DNA of 64,000 nt. It comes from Cotesia glomerata (taxonomy: Eukaryota; Arthropoda; Insecta; Hymenoptera; Braconidae). The stretch is from assembly GCF_020080835.1 (NCBI RefSeq), contig NC_058162.1:3968001-4032000 (forward strand), in the 5' to 3' direction. A model generated the notes under the pieces. That model saw nothing but the letters and a program-made list of their open reading frames with translations, did no database searches and was not told the origin of the DNA. Shown here one piece after another: positions 11,930-23,460 of the stretch (position 1 is its first letter; every line of letters begins with the position of its first letter). Position numbers and translations under genes: made by a program.

Positions 11930-13300
11930 AATGATACTAAAATTAGCCATGAAAATTAAGTTAGCCGACATTTAAAAATTTTCAAGATTTTTTTTCATTA
12001 AAAAAATGATGACACTAAAGTTAGCCGACATTTAAAAATTTTTCTATTTTTTTCAATAATTAAATTGCAAGTAAAAAATACTTTAAAAAAATTTCACGCA
12101 TAATTTTTCAAATTTTTTACATGTGAAATTGTTTCTTTTAATTTTATTGTAACAATTTTTTCAATAAAAATAATTATAAAAATTTTCAAATGTCGGCTAA
12201 TTTAGTTTTCATTAGAGTTATCCGACATCTAAAAATTTTTAGAATTTTTTTTATTGAAAAAATTATTAAAAAGAAATTAATTGAAAAAATTTCACATGTA
12301 GAAAGTTTTAAAAATTATTCGTGCAATTTTGTAAAAATATTTTTTTTGTTCTCATTTAATTAATGAAAAAAAATCAAAAATTGTTAAACGCCGGTTAATT
12401 TTAATATCATAAAAAAATGATTACAAAAAATTAAAAAAAAATTGTTACTTGTAAAAAACTTTAAAATCTATCAGCGCAATTTATTTCTAAAAAATATTTT
12501 TTTGTTCTAATTATTAATTATTAAAAAAAAATTAAAAATTAAAAACGTCGGATAACTTTAATGACATAAATTAGCCGACTTTCAACAATTTTTGACTTTT
12601 TTTTATTAATTAAATTAGAACTAAAAAAAATATTTTTAAAAAATGCACGTAAAGTTTTTCAATTTTTTTACAAACGAAAATTGTTTTTTTCATTTTTTTG
12701 TAATTATTTTTTTCAATAAAAATTATAAAAATTTTTAAATGTCGGCTAACATAAATTTAAAAAAATCTATTAATTTTTTGAAATTTTTTGTATCTGAAAT
12801 TTTTTCTTATTGTTTTTTAATAATTTTTCAATAAAATAAAATAATAATAAAGTTAGCTGACATTTTTGATTTTTTTTATTTGGCTTAATTTATTAAATTA
12901 TAACAAAAATATTTTTAAAAAATTCCACTTATAGTTTTTGAAGTTTTTAACAAATAAAAAAATTTTTTTGTATAATTTTTTTTTAATAAAAAAAATCATA
13001 ACAATTTTTAGATGTCTGCTAACTTTATATTCATTAAAATAAAAAAGGAAATTAAGTGAGCCAGCATTAAAAATTTTTCTTTTTTTTTTTAATTAAAAAT
13101 TAGAACTGAAAAATTATTTTTAAAAAATTCCACGGATAATTTTTAAAATTTTCTACCTGTGAAAATTTTTGTTTTAATTTTTTAAAAGTTATTTTTCAAT
13201 AAAATAAATTATCAAAATTTTAAAATGTCCGTTAATTTAATTTTCATAAAATAAATTACAAAAATTTTCAGATGTTGGCTAATTTAATTTTTATATTTTG
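11930..13300. repeat. cluster of TTAGCCGACA MITEs
   Basis: About six to eight head-to-tail or nested copies, recognisable from alternating ends such as AGTTAGCCGACATTT and GTCGGCTAACTT (for example 12012, 12190, 12220, 12405, 12550, 12740, 12850, 13018, 13055, 13235). There is no gene between 11770 and the ERAL1 start. Confidence 0.55.
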
Positions 13301-13663
13301 ATAAAATATACAGTGAGTATATAACATCTGACTAATTTTTAAACACAGCGCGAAATGACAGCTAGCGCCACTACAAAAATAAAGGAACTAATTTCATATA
13401 TATTTGTCTTTGTGCATAATAAACTTGTGTAGTTATTTGAAGCAACTCGTGTGATTCTTTAAACATTAATAAAAAATTTATTTAATTTTTAATATAATTT
13501 TTTCAAAATAATTAAAAAACTGACATAAAATTTTTTTTAAGTGGTTTTTAATAAAAATAAAAATCACGATAGTTATATTTAACTTTTTGATTGATTAATA
13601 TAACCTATTATTTTGTTTATAAATAAAAAAATTGTCAGATAATTTAAATAAAAAAACGTGATC

Positions 13664-16182
13664 ATGTTAATAACACTAGAAAGGACAATATTAAGAATTA
13701 AGTCAAGATTTTTACGTTTCTATTCAGCTGATGTTCATAATATAAAATTTAATCATCCACAATCGTATGAGGATCATGTTTTTGACTCATCATGGGAACC
13801 TCCAGATATTCGTAGAGATGATGCTAAAACATTACGGATTTCAATTCTTGGATTGCCAAATGTTGGAAAAAGTACACTCATTAATCAATTAGTCGGTCGT
13901 CCTGTAAGTTGATTTATTTATTTATTTATTTATTGTCACTATTAGTTCACTTTTAATTACAAACTTTCCCTTGTTTTAGGTCTGTGCCGCATCTTCAAAG
14001 GTTCAGACGACAAAGAAAAAGTCAGAAGCTATTTATATGAATGATAATACACAATTGATATTCATTGATACTCCGGGATTGGTAAAAAGTAGTGACATGA
14101 AAAAGTACGACTTGGAGAAAACATTCAGAACAGATGTTGACAAAGCATTGGCTACATGTGATATTGTTGGGGTTGTCCAAGATGTAGGAAATAAAGTTAG
14201 AGCTGATGTCATTGATCCACGTGTTCTAGTTCTACTCAAAAACCTCAAAATAGGAATTCCAACTCTTTTGATACTCAATAAAGTCGACAAAATCAAGAAA
14301 AAAAAAGTATTATTAAACTTAGTTGATGTTCTGACCAGTGATAAAAATTGGCCTAACTTTTCCGATATTTTCATGGTATCAGCTCTGACATCTGATGGAA
14401 TAGATGACTTACGGGTAATTAAATAATCTATATTATTATGAGAATAAGAAAAATTTTGTGTCTAGGATAGGCATATGATAGAATTGATTTTTTTAGTGAA
14501 ATTTAGTCATTGCAAAGGTCTTGATTTGACTTTGTGCCTTTTCAAGATTTCTTATCATTATCACCGATAGTCAATTTATGATTATAAGTATTTAGGCTGC
14601 ATTCAAAAATTCTTTATCTCTAGATACACAATTAAGAAATGACCTTGTGTCTTGGGAACTATTGACATTTTTAAAGATATAAGCTCATCTCGATGTTACA
14701 CTCATCAATAGCTTTCATTTGAGTACCCACATCAATTTTTCATATATTTATATATATTATATATATGTATATATGAAAAATATATCAAAATGCACGGCGG
14801 TACTCAAATGAAAGCTCTTGATAAGTGTAACCTCAGGATGAGCTTATATCTTTAAAAATATCAATAATTAAGAAATTACCTTGTATCTTGTGAACTATTG
14901 ACATTTTTAAAGATATAAGCTCATCCCGATGTTACACTCATCGAGACCTTTCATTTGAGTACCCACATCAATTTTTCATATATTTATATATATTATATAT
15001 ATGTATATATGAAAAATATATTAAAATGCATGTGGGTACTCAAATGAAAGCTCTTGATAAGTGTAACCTCAGGATGAGCTTATATCTTTAAAAATATCAA
15101 TAATTAAAAAATTACCTTGTATCTTGTCAATTATTGACATTTTTAACGATATAAGCTCATCTCGATGTTACACTCATCGAGACCTTTCATTTGAATACCC
15201 ACATCAATTTTTCGTATATTTTATATATATATTATATATATGCATATATGCAAAATATATCAAAATGCACGGCGGTACTCAAATGAAAGCTCTTGATAAG
15301 TGTAACCTCAGGATGAGCTTATATCTTTAAAAATATCAATAATTAAGAAATGACCTTGTATCTCGTGAACTATTGACATTTTTACAGATATAAGCTCACC
15401 CCAACATTACATTCATCGAGACTTTTCATTTGAGTACCCACATCAATTTTTCATATATTTTATATATTTATATATTTCACAAATACCATATATATATGAA
15501 AAATATATCAAAAATGCATGTGAGTACTCAAATGAAAGCTCTTGATGAGTGTAACATCAGGATGAGCTTATATCTTTAAAAATGTCAATATTTAAGAAAG
15601 TACAGTGCAATTTAACAAAAATCATCATTTAATAAAGCAAAATTTTATTTATTTATATTTCACAAGTCACGACAGTTAAATAGTGACCTCAAGATTACTA
15701 ATTAATGATTCATGAACTACGAATAATAATGGTAATAAAAACATCTATTGGATATAATTTATTATTGATTACAGAGTTATCTACTTGACTCAGCTAAATC
15801 TCGAGATTGGGACTACGAATCAAAAAAAATTTCAAGTGATTCACCCGAATCAATAATTGAGCAGACAGTACGTGCTAAATTCATGGATGCATTACCAAAT
15901 GAATTGCCATATGTCATAACAGTTCAGTTAGAACATTATTCAGTTTTAAAAGATGATAGTATAAGTACTGTCGTTGCTGTACTGACTCCAAGCGATCGTA
16001 TCTCAAATCTAGTTATGGGTAAAGGTGGATGTCGTGTCCGCGATGTCGCTAAAGCAGTTGAGCAAGAATTATCTCAAGTTTTCAGTACAACTGTCCGATT
16101 GAAACTAGCTGTTAAATTTTCCGAACTTAAAGATGAACCGGAAGTTAGTAAATATAAAAGAAAAAAAAATTATTTAATTTAA
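13664..16182 (+). CDS. ERAL1: mitochondrial GTPase Era (ERAL1-like), 360 aa
   Basis: Era-family GTPase that chaperones the small mitoribosomal rRNA during 28S subunit assembly. Exons: 13664-13903, 13980-14414, 15775-16182, total 1083 nt. The N-terminus is rich in Arg, Leu and Ser without acidic residues up to about residue 20, as for a mitochondrial presequence. G motifs are intact: G1 GLPNVGKS (63-70), the switch I region TTKKKSEA (90-97), G3 DTPG (110-113), G4 NKVD (180-183), G5 SAL (214-216). The C-terminal KH domain carries GKGG (307-310) followed by CRVRDVAKAVEQEL. Length is close to animal ERAL1 once the presequence is counted. Intron 1 is 76 nt; intron 2 is 1360 nt, of which 1275 nt is a Helitron. 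The gene starts 3.9 kb from the divergent BRCT gene and ends 211 bp from the convergent sulfotransferase. Confidence 0.93.
14427..15701 (+). mobile_element. non-autonomous Helitron in ERAL1 intron 2
   Basis: Starts A^TCTATATTATTATGAG and ends ...GATTACTAA^T, with a degraded hairpin (GTCAC...GTGAC) just before the end. The interior has four tandem units of about 238 bp, each a long hairpin built around CATTTGAGTACCCACAT and its complement. Its start is 12 nt after the donor; removing it leaves an 85-nt intron. Confidence 0.75.
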
Positions 16183-16393
16183 ATATTGAATATGTATTTA
16201 TAAAATTTGTAAATTTATATTAAATATGTTACAGTTAGTTAATTATTTTTGTTTTTTACTATAATAATAATAATAATAATAATAATAACTAATTAATCAA
16301 TCAATTAGTTAATTAATTAATTAACTAATTAATTGACTTATCAATTAACTAATTAACCAAATTAACTGATCAATTAATTAGCTAATTAATTAA
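16183..16393. other. convergent gap between ERAL1 and sulfotransferase
   Basis: 211 bp holding (TAA)n at 16262-16288 and a long TTAATTAA-type low-complexity stretch. It probably carries both 3' UTR ends, which may overlap. Confidence 0.5.
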
Positions 16394-19300
16394 TTAATTA
16401 ATGAGTTGAGATATGTTATTAAAATAAGGAAAAACAAGATCTGTATCTTGTAGATTTTTTTTTATCCAAGCGTCTGCTTTAGCTTCAAGCTGCGGAGTAA
16501 ACGTATTGCTCCAGACACCACTTTGTCCATTTCTAACAAAACCTCCATCAGCTATAATTTGACAATCACGTAATTGAGAAGAATTAACCATTGGATTATT
16601 ACGGAAATTTTTTATATTGAGATAATCTGATAGTTTGCACATTTCTTTTTCACTGTAAGATTTTCCAAGAAATTCGGCAACTTTGTAAGCAGTTTGGGAA
16701 AAATTCTGAAAGTAAAAAAAAATAAAACAAAAATTCATTAAAAATTCAATTTATAAATTTACCTGTTGCATTTCTTCGTAAAATATAAAAAGTAAATTTG
16801 GATGATGTCGTTGAGCCCAAGCTTCCTTTAAATGTTCCCAATAAGGACTCCACGGTGCTGATAAAAAAAAAAAAGTTTTTGTATACTTAGATAAAAATAT
16901 AAATAAGTTTGAAAAGAGTCAGTTTATTATTTACTTAGATCATCTTGAAAATAATTCCAAAATTCTTCAAAGTTGCCTTTATAACCTTGAGTTTTAATAG
17001 CTTGATTTAAATGATACCAAGACACAGCAACATCTTTAGGATTTCGTGCGACGTAAATTATTTTACAGCCAACGTCTAATATTCCAGGTAATAAACTCAA
17101 AGGAAAGTGTGATTTTATAAATCGAGGAGATGGCATAGCGTTTAATACTTCATATCCTGGTATTGCAATTTTTTTACACAATTCTTGTTTTTCTGGATCA
17201 TTTTCATTTAACTTTAATAATTCTTTTGTAACATCCGGGTGATTGAACATACTAAATCTAAAAGAACAATTTATCATGTAAAACAATTTACATTTCACTA
17301 AAAGGGCGTATAGCTAAGGGTTAACAGGGATTTGTGCTGAAAAGGCGTATAAAAAAATTTTTTTGTTGCCATTCGGTTGAAATTGTCTGGAACGTAAAAA
17401 TCGGTGAAAAAAAAAGTTGGTATCTCAAGACATACGCCCTTTCAGCTTTAAGAAAAGTACTATTTAAAGGTAAAAGGGCTTATAAAAAAAAAATTTAGTT
17501 TTGATACCAAATGTTAAATAATAGTTTCACAAAACAAGTTATACTGAAATAACAGCCTCATATACAAAGTTTGATTTAAACAAATCGAAAATAAATTAAT
17601 CAAACACAAATTACATAAATATTAAGTAATTAATTTAAAGTAAAAATTATGTAATTAATTAAATCACGCGTACTTTATTGTTTTTTAGATATATTTTCTT
17701 TTTTAACTTTAAAAAATTGTATAGTTAAGGTCTTACGCAGCTACTACCACAGAAAGTTTTTTTTTTTTTTGACACTTTTAAACTACGAATAGGTTCTTTT
17801 GTAAACTGGCCGAAAAAAAATTATACGTCCTTTCACCTTTAGATCACCAAAATTTCGAATTCTTAAAAGGACGTATAATTAAAGACATAGGCTCTTTTAC
17901 CTTTGCAATTTTTTTTTAATTTTAAGCGTAGAATGTGTCTACTACTCGATTGGCAATAAAAAAAAAAATATGCGCCCTTTTACCTTTAGGCACGTGATTT
18001 ATAATCAATTAGTATATTACACTACAAGGGCAGAAAGTTGAGATTCCTGCACTGCGCGCCATGATGCCCGAGGCTTCGCCTCGGGCATCATGGCGCGCAG
18101 TTCAGTGCTCTCAAATTTCTGCCCATGTAATGTATACTAGTTTTCTTGCTATCCGGTCGAAAGTACGCAAAAAATTGCTTTGAAAAAAATTGATGCCTGC
18201 CCCCGACATTTGCGGCACGAGCGAAGCGAGTGCTGCTGGTCGGGGGGGGGGCAGGCATCAAATACACCTGTCAATAAAGATACTAATTTATAATCTATCA
18301 TATTACTACTTTCTTTTGAGAAAAGATCTTAATTTAATTAAATAAATTTAAAGTTATAAATATATTATAAATTAACTCTGATTTTAAGAATAAAAGAAAA
18401 TAGAAAAATGAAATAATAATCGTAAAATTCATAGAAAAAAAAATTAAGAAAAATAGTATATTACACACCTAGGGAAGTAAAGTAAGAAATGTCTCAGATC
18501 ACATGTAATTGTTGGCCGAGGCGAAGCCGAGGTCAACAAACATGTGATCTGAGGCTTTCTTATTTACTTCCCGAGGAGTGTATACTATTTTTTTGTCCGA
18601 CGAAGGCGGAAAGCGGCAACTTAGTTTAGCGCAGCGGGACGAAAGTTGCCACTTTCCGCCCGGAGGGCAAAAAAATCTGTTTGTGTATTTTTTCAAATAA
18701 TTATTTGTTCAATAATGAATTTATTTATTTGAGAATATCTATCAGAATAAAAAATATTTCTCGTTTTTTTTTTTGTAATTTAAATATTTAATAAGTCTCA
18801 CTTCATTAAAATAAATATTTATTTTCTGTAATTAACTTAGATTCAACCTAAAATCATTGAAACATAACAAGATAGATGAAAATTAAATTAGCCGACATTT
18901 GAAACTTTTTATAAAAAATTAAAACAAAAATTTTCACATGTAGAAAATTTCAAAAATTATACGTGGAATTTTTTAAAAATAGTTTTTTAGTTCTAGTTTT
19001 TAATTAATAAAAAAATAAAAAATTGTTGAGTGTCGGTTAACTTAATTTCCATACAAGACAGATATATTCATAACAATCATAAGTAAGGTTAGGCTTATTA
19101 ACATAAGTTCTAGAGTGAGCGCGACTATCGACTTTCGGGCTTTCTGCCGCCTCGAGTCTCGTTGTCAGTGCATGAATGCATTATTTCGGCTCCCCGTCGT
19201 AGAGCGCATGCGCGACTCGACCACGGCATAAAAATAGTATTTTTCTTACCTAGGGCAGGAAAATGCCGCTTTCCGCCTCCGTCGAGGAGAATAGTATATT

Positions 19301-20521
19301 ACACACCTAGGGAGTAAAGTAGAAATGTCTCAGATCACATGTTATTGTTGGCCGAGGCGAAGCCGAGGTCAACAAACATGTGATCTGAGGCTTTCTTATT
19401 TACTTCCCGTGGAGTGTATACTATTTTTTTGCTCGACGAAGGCAGAAAGGGGCAACTTTGTTTAGCGCAGCGGGCCGAAAGTTGACGCTTTCTGCCCGTC
19501 GAGCAAAAAAATAGTTTTCTCACCACGGGCAGGAAATAAGAAAGCCTCAGATCACATGTTTGTCGACCTCGGCTTCGCCTCGGTCAACAATTACATGTAA
19601 TCTGAGACATTTCTTATTTTCGTTTAGCGCAGCGAGAGGAAAATTGACGCTTTCCGCCCTAGGTAAGAAAAATACTATTAATTACAACAGTCATAAAATA
19701 TTTACTCAAGAAATGGAAAACGATCAGCCAAATATTCTTTTTTTGCTCTATCAAAGTCCAAATTATTACTCAATAGCCAGACAAGTTCTTGGGTCCATGT
19801 AGTCCTTGATAAAAACAGTGTTAATTAGTTAGAATCAAAATTAAGGAGGGAAGAAAAGAGTCTTTCTGCCGTGAAATCGCAGCGGGAACCCCGTACTTTC
19901 GACCGGCGTAGTAAGAATAGTATATTACACATCTAGGGCAGTAAAATAAGAAATGTCTCAGATCACATGTAATTATTGTCCGAGGCGAAGCCGAGGCTTT
20001 CTTATTTACTGCCCGTGGTGTGTATACTTCTTTTCTCCTCGACGGAGGCGGAAAGCGGCATTTTCGTTTAGCGCAGCGGGAGGAAAATTGACGCTTTCCG
20101 CCCTAGGTAAGAAAAATACTATTAATTATAACAGTCATAAAATATTTACTCAAGAAATGGAAAACGATCAGCCAAATATTCTTTTTTTGCTCTATCAAAG
20201 TCCAAATTATTACTCAATAGCCAGACAAGTTCTTGGGTCCATGTAGTCCCTGATAAAGACAGTGTTAATTAGTTAGAATCAAAATTAAAAAAAATTTATT
20301 TATTATTTCAAAGTACCTGATCTGGGGTAGGTAATTACCCAGGTATCATCCACTCTAGCTTTAAAATGATGAAAATTCTCTTGTTGTTCAATATAACGAT
20401 GCGGAAAAAACCATTTTTTTTCACCAACTTGTACCCAACCAGTTCGTTCACCGGTGAATTTTTCTAACATCTCTTTTGTTTTTTTTTTATCTAACAGTTT
20501 ATATTTTGGTAAACTACTCAT
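16394..20521 (-). CDS. cytosolic sulfotransferase (SULT1-like), 344 aa
   Basis: Transfers sulfate from PAPS to small hydroxyl or amine substrates in the cytosol; the substrate cannot be told from sequence. Exons: 20521-20317, 20249-20150, 17257-16935, 16857-16763, 16705-16394, total 1035 nt. The PAPS 5'-phosphosulfate loop YPRSGTTW (65-72) is split by intron 1. The catalytic His is in KSHFPLSLLP (His152). The 3'-phosphate site is YVARNPKDVAVSWYHL (Arg173, Ser181). Near the C-terminus the usual RKGxxGDWKNxFT reads RNGQSGVWSNTFT (298-311), so the Lys of the consensus is Asn. The ATG at 20521 was chosen because upstream in-frame codons include no other ATG. Intron 2 is 2.9 kb and holds GC-rich hairpin elements and a duplicate of exon 2 that lost its splice acceptor; the other introns are 57-77 nt. 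Confidence 0.93.
17296..17992. mobile_element. AAAAGGGCGTATA inverted-repeat element
   Basis: Left end CACTAAAAGGGCGTATAGC, right end (inverted) CCTAAAGGTAAAAGGGCGCA. The same motif recurs inside in both orientations (near 17405, 17468, 17825 and 17873), giving several short inverted pairs. It lies just beyond the acceptor of sulfotransferase intron 2. No coding sequence. Confidence 0.5.
18011..18261. repeat. GC-rich twin hairpin, unit 1
   Basis: Hairpin A at 18011-18139 has a perfect core of two 23-nt arms (18052-18074 and 18078-18100) around the loop TTC, inside longer imperfect arms that begin AGTATATTACAC and end TGTATACTA. Hairpin B at 18190-18261 has arms TTGATGCCTGCCCCCGAC and GTCGGGG...GCAGGCATCAA and the apical sequence CGAGCGAAGCGAG. 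The GC content is very unlike the surroundings. Confidence 0.75.
18454..18678. repeat. GC-rich twin hairpin, unit 2
   Basis: Hairpin A (18454-18587) starts TAGTATATTACACACCTAGG, has the apex GCCGAGGCGAAGCCGAGG, and ends GTGTATACTA. Hairpin B (18588-18678) pairs GGCGGAAAGCGGCAACTT with AAGTTGCCACTTTCCGCC around TTTAGCGCAGCGGGA. Same architecture as unit 1 with largely different arm sequence. Confidence 0.75.
18877..19052. repeat. TTAGCCGACA MITE
   Basis: Ends ATGAAAATTAAATTAGCCGA and (inverted) ATGGAAATTAAGTTAACCGA, AT-rich interior. Located between twin-hairpin units 2 and 3 in the sulfotransferase intron. Confidence 0.65.
19229..19682. repeat. GC-rich twin hairpins, units 3 and 4 plus a half unit
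   Basis: A half hairpin B at about 19229-19290 is followed by A (19292-19425) and B (19426-19515), then an inverted hairpin A (about 19520-19617) and a partial B (19618-19682) ending GCCCTAGGTAAGAAAAATAC. Unit 3 is nearly identical to unit 2 in hairpin A, so these copies are recent or gene-converted. Confidence 0.7.
19706..19805 (-). pseudogene. duplicated sulfotransferase exon 2 without splice acceptor
   Basis: The 100-nt exon at 20249-20150 is repeated here with identical coding bases and an intact GTAAAT donor. The acceptor is broken: the functional copy has TTTATCAG before GGACT, this one has TTTATCAA. The nearest usable AG (inside AAG before GACT) would shift the frame by one, so inclusion would disrupt the protein. 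Flanking bases are also duplicated (about 19625-19842 versus 20067-20288), so this is a local segmental duplication, not a second functional alternative exon. Confidence 0.85.
19850..20120. repeat. GC-rich twin hairpin, unit 5
   Basis: A variant half B (about 19850-19912, GAAATCGCAGCGGGAAC) leads into hairpin A with a shortened right arm (19918-20028) and hairpin B (20030-20120) ending GCCCTAGGTAAGAAAAATAC, the same junction that borders the duplicated exon segment at 19682. Confidence 0.65.
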
Positions 20522-22617
20522 TGTTGAATATTTAATCCTTACTACGCGAGAATCACAGAACAACTAAGTAGGTTTTTAAAAAATCTTAATAATTTGTTGT
20601 GGAGAAAGTAAATGTAACTGGCACACTTTCTTCGTTAACTATCCATACTTATCATTGGTCCGGTAAAGACTTGTTTCTACCTCTCTGGCTACTTAAAAAC
20701 ACCTGATTAAATGCTAATCTTTTCAATTTTTTTTTTTTTAATTTCTTTTTAATAGAGAGTGTATAATAGTATATTTAAATAAAGTACTGGAATGTGAATC
20801 GATAATCTTAATATTTTAACTATAAATATATCTTATTAAACTTTCAATTAACTTTTTTTCTAATTTTATAGTAATAAATAAAATATTACTGTAATATTAA
20901 GGTCGTGCCAAGTATATCATAAATATTTGCTTTTAGAAAATTAAATTATATTTTTTGGTGTATTCTAAATTTTTTATAAGGAATGCGCAAAATAACTAAT
21001 TTCTAAGTAATTAGGATTTATATATATTTTTTTTTTAAATTATCAAACTTCTTCTTCACATCTAAAAGTTAATTATGAACGCTTTAATAGCTTGTATAAT
21101 AGTATTGATAATTAAATTGTATTTTCCAAAGTTATTATATAATTTTTCATAAATTTTTATAAATTAATCAATTTAAATAAAAATTTCAGTTTCATATCTG
21201 AAGCTTGACAAAATTAATAATTAAATTTAATTAAGAATTCCTGATACAAATTTCAACTGCTGAATTGTATTGCTATAATCTTTTTTTAAGTATTCTTCTC
21301 CTAGATAACTTTCTTCACGCTGCTATATAATTAAGTATATCATCTTATCCTGAAAGAGAACAGAAATCCTCGCCTGCATTTTAAATTAATTATTTATATA
21401 TTTTGCTTTGTTACTCATTACCAGTAAACTGAAATGAATAATTATATTAGTTAAAATAAAACAATAATTGGTGAAACAGTCTTAAAAAATTTGAGAAATT
21501 AATTTGGTTACGTGCAAACTTAGCTACTGCAAAAGGTGAATAAATAAAAAAAAGAATTTAAATAAAATAAAATGACTGTAACTTAATAAATTCTTGAAAT
21601 TTTTACCTAAAGTTTTATACACATATTTTCATAAGTATAAACTTTAAATTAAAACAAAAAAAATTTTTTTATATCTTTGAAGAAAAAAAAATGAAAATTA
21701 ATTCAGCAGATATTTAATAATTTTCAGAAATTTTTTAACAAATAAATTATTACAAAAAATATTATAAAAAAATTGACATGAAGAAATTTTAAAAGATTAA
21801 AAATGCAATTTTTTTTAATAATCTTTTGGAAGAAATTTGTTTGTTAAAAAAAATTAAAAAATGATCAAGTGACTGCTAATTGTAATGTCATGAAAAAAAA
21901 ATGATTATGAATTTAGATGAAATATTTTTTAAATTGTAAAAAAAAAAATGAATTAATAATTAAAAAAATTCTAGTTTGAAAAAATGCACTTGGAGTTTTT
22001 TATTTAATTTATTTATTTCATTGTTTTTTTTTTTAATTATAATAATTAATAAATTTTGATTATAATAAATAATTAATTTTTTTTTTTAATTATAACAATT
22101 ATTTAATGTTTGCTAGATTCAGTCACAAAAATAATATGAAAATTAATTTAGCAGATATTTTATAATTTTAAGAATTTTTTTTACAAATAAATTATGTCAA
22201 AGAAAATGAGAAAAAAAAATTGACATTTAGAAAATAAAAAAAATAAAAAATTCAATTCTTTAGAAATAATTTTTTGGAGCAAATTTATTTATTAAAAAAT
22301 TTTCAAGCGACTGCTAACTTTAATGTCATAAAAAAAATAATATTTTTTTTAAGTAAAAAATTATTCCAATCAAAAGAATTCATGCTTGTTTTGTCGCTAC
22401 TCCAATTCTTGAGTGTCAGTAAGACTGATATACTTAGTAAAGAAGTGAAATAAAATTGTTAAGGTAAAATAATAAATAAAATTAAAAAAAAAAATTAATT
22501 AATTAATTAATAATCATTTTGACGTAATTAAATAATTGTGTTTGTTAAATATTATCTAATTTAAGGAAGTATAGGACGTACAGTCCGTCCACTGAGTTTC
22601 ATCTCATAATGCATATA
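20522..22617. other. sulfotransferase upstream region with MITEs
   Basis: 20580-20700 is GC-richer and carries ATTGGTCCGG (a CCAAT-like box), a plausible promoter. MITEs with CAGCAGATATT-type ends lie at about 21691-21890 and 22136-22331. The rest is AT-rich without a gene. Confidence 0.4.
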
Positions 22618-22697
22618 TATAGATAGATAGATAGATATATATTTATTTGTCCTTATAGCCGAAGCTCCCTTAAGGCCATCAATAAGCAATAAATTTT
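22618..22697 (-). repeat. LINE-like 3' tail, second copy
   Basis: Inverted relative of 143-210: a GATAGATAGATA run, then sequence whose complement reads TTGATGGCCTTAAGGGAGC. Confidence 0.4.
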
Positions 22698-22755
22698 ATA
22701 TATATATATATGTTCGGCAAAACAACTGCCGATAATTTAGCCTTATTTCTTTAAT

Positions 22756-23135
22756 AAATAATAGTTTAAAAAACTAAAAACACGCTTTTATAGAAAACAA
22801 ATTTAAATTAAGAATAGTGTTAAAATTTCAATAAATATAAATTAATAATAGTGTAAATAAAAAAAAATGTATTTTATTTTAAAAAGCGTGAGGTGCATGG
22901 TGTCAATAGTTATAAATATTTTATTGACAGATATGAGTAGAGTGATTATCATTTTGATAATATCTTAAAAAGCACCCCACGCTTTTTTAAAATAAAATAC
23001 ATTTTTTATTTACACTATTATTAATTTATATTTATTGAAATTTTTAACACTATTCTTAATTTAAATTTACTTTCTACTTTTTAGTTTGGTTTTCTATAAA
23101 AAGCGTGTTTTTAGTTTTTAAACTATTATTTATTT
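22756..23135. repeat. long foldback (inverted repeat)
   Basis: Arms at about 22756-22896 and 22972-23135 are near-complementary over about 140 nt and contain AAAAAGCGTGAGGTGC and its inverse, with a loop of about 75 nt. The AAAGCGTG-flanked motif is repeated once more up to 23200. It would form a long dsRNA if transcribed. Confidence 0.7.
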
Positions 23136-23204
23136 TTACTTTTAGTTTGGTTTATTTATAAAAGCGTGATTTTTTAGTTTTTAAACTATTATTTGTTGAT
23201 TATC

Positions 23205-23460
23205 AAAAATATTCAGGCGCGCAAATTACCCACGGAGAGTTACATACTGACATACTGACATACTGACATACAAGTGAAGCTAATAAAAATAATTATTTAT
23301 AAATATTATAAATACGGGGAATCAGAGTTCGATTTCGGAGAGCGAGCCTGAGAAACGGCTACCAGAACCAAGGAAGGCCGCAGGCGCGCAGATTACCCAC
23401 GGAGAGTTACATACTGACATACTGACAAACTGACATACAAGTGAAGCTAATATAAAGCGT
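23205..23460. repeat. direct repeats with TACTGACA minisatellite
   Basis: Two copies (about 23216-23285 and 23385-23450) of ATTACCCACGGAGAGTTACA followed by 3-4 copies of TACTGACA and AAGTGAAGCTAATA. They overlap the 3' end of the LINE remnant. Confidence 0.6.

Noticed and set aside
14600..15620. CRISPR-like array of regular direct repeats
   Set aside because: Units are about 240 bp, self-complementary and contiguous, without spacers; they are the internal repeats of a Helitron in a eukaryotic intron.
19335..20246. Open frames of 60-97 codons in the GC-rich hairpins
   Set aside because: They are palindromic sequence read as protein, except for the stretch that is the antisense of the duplicated sulfotransferase exon 2.
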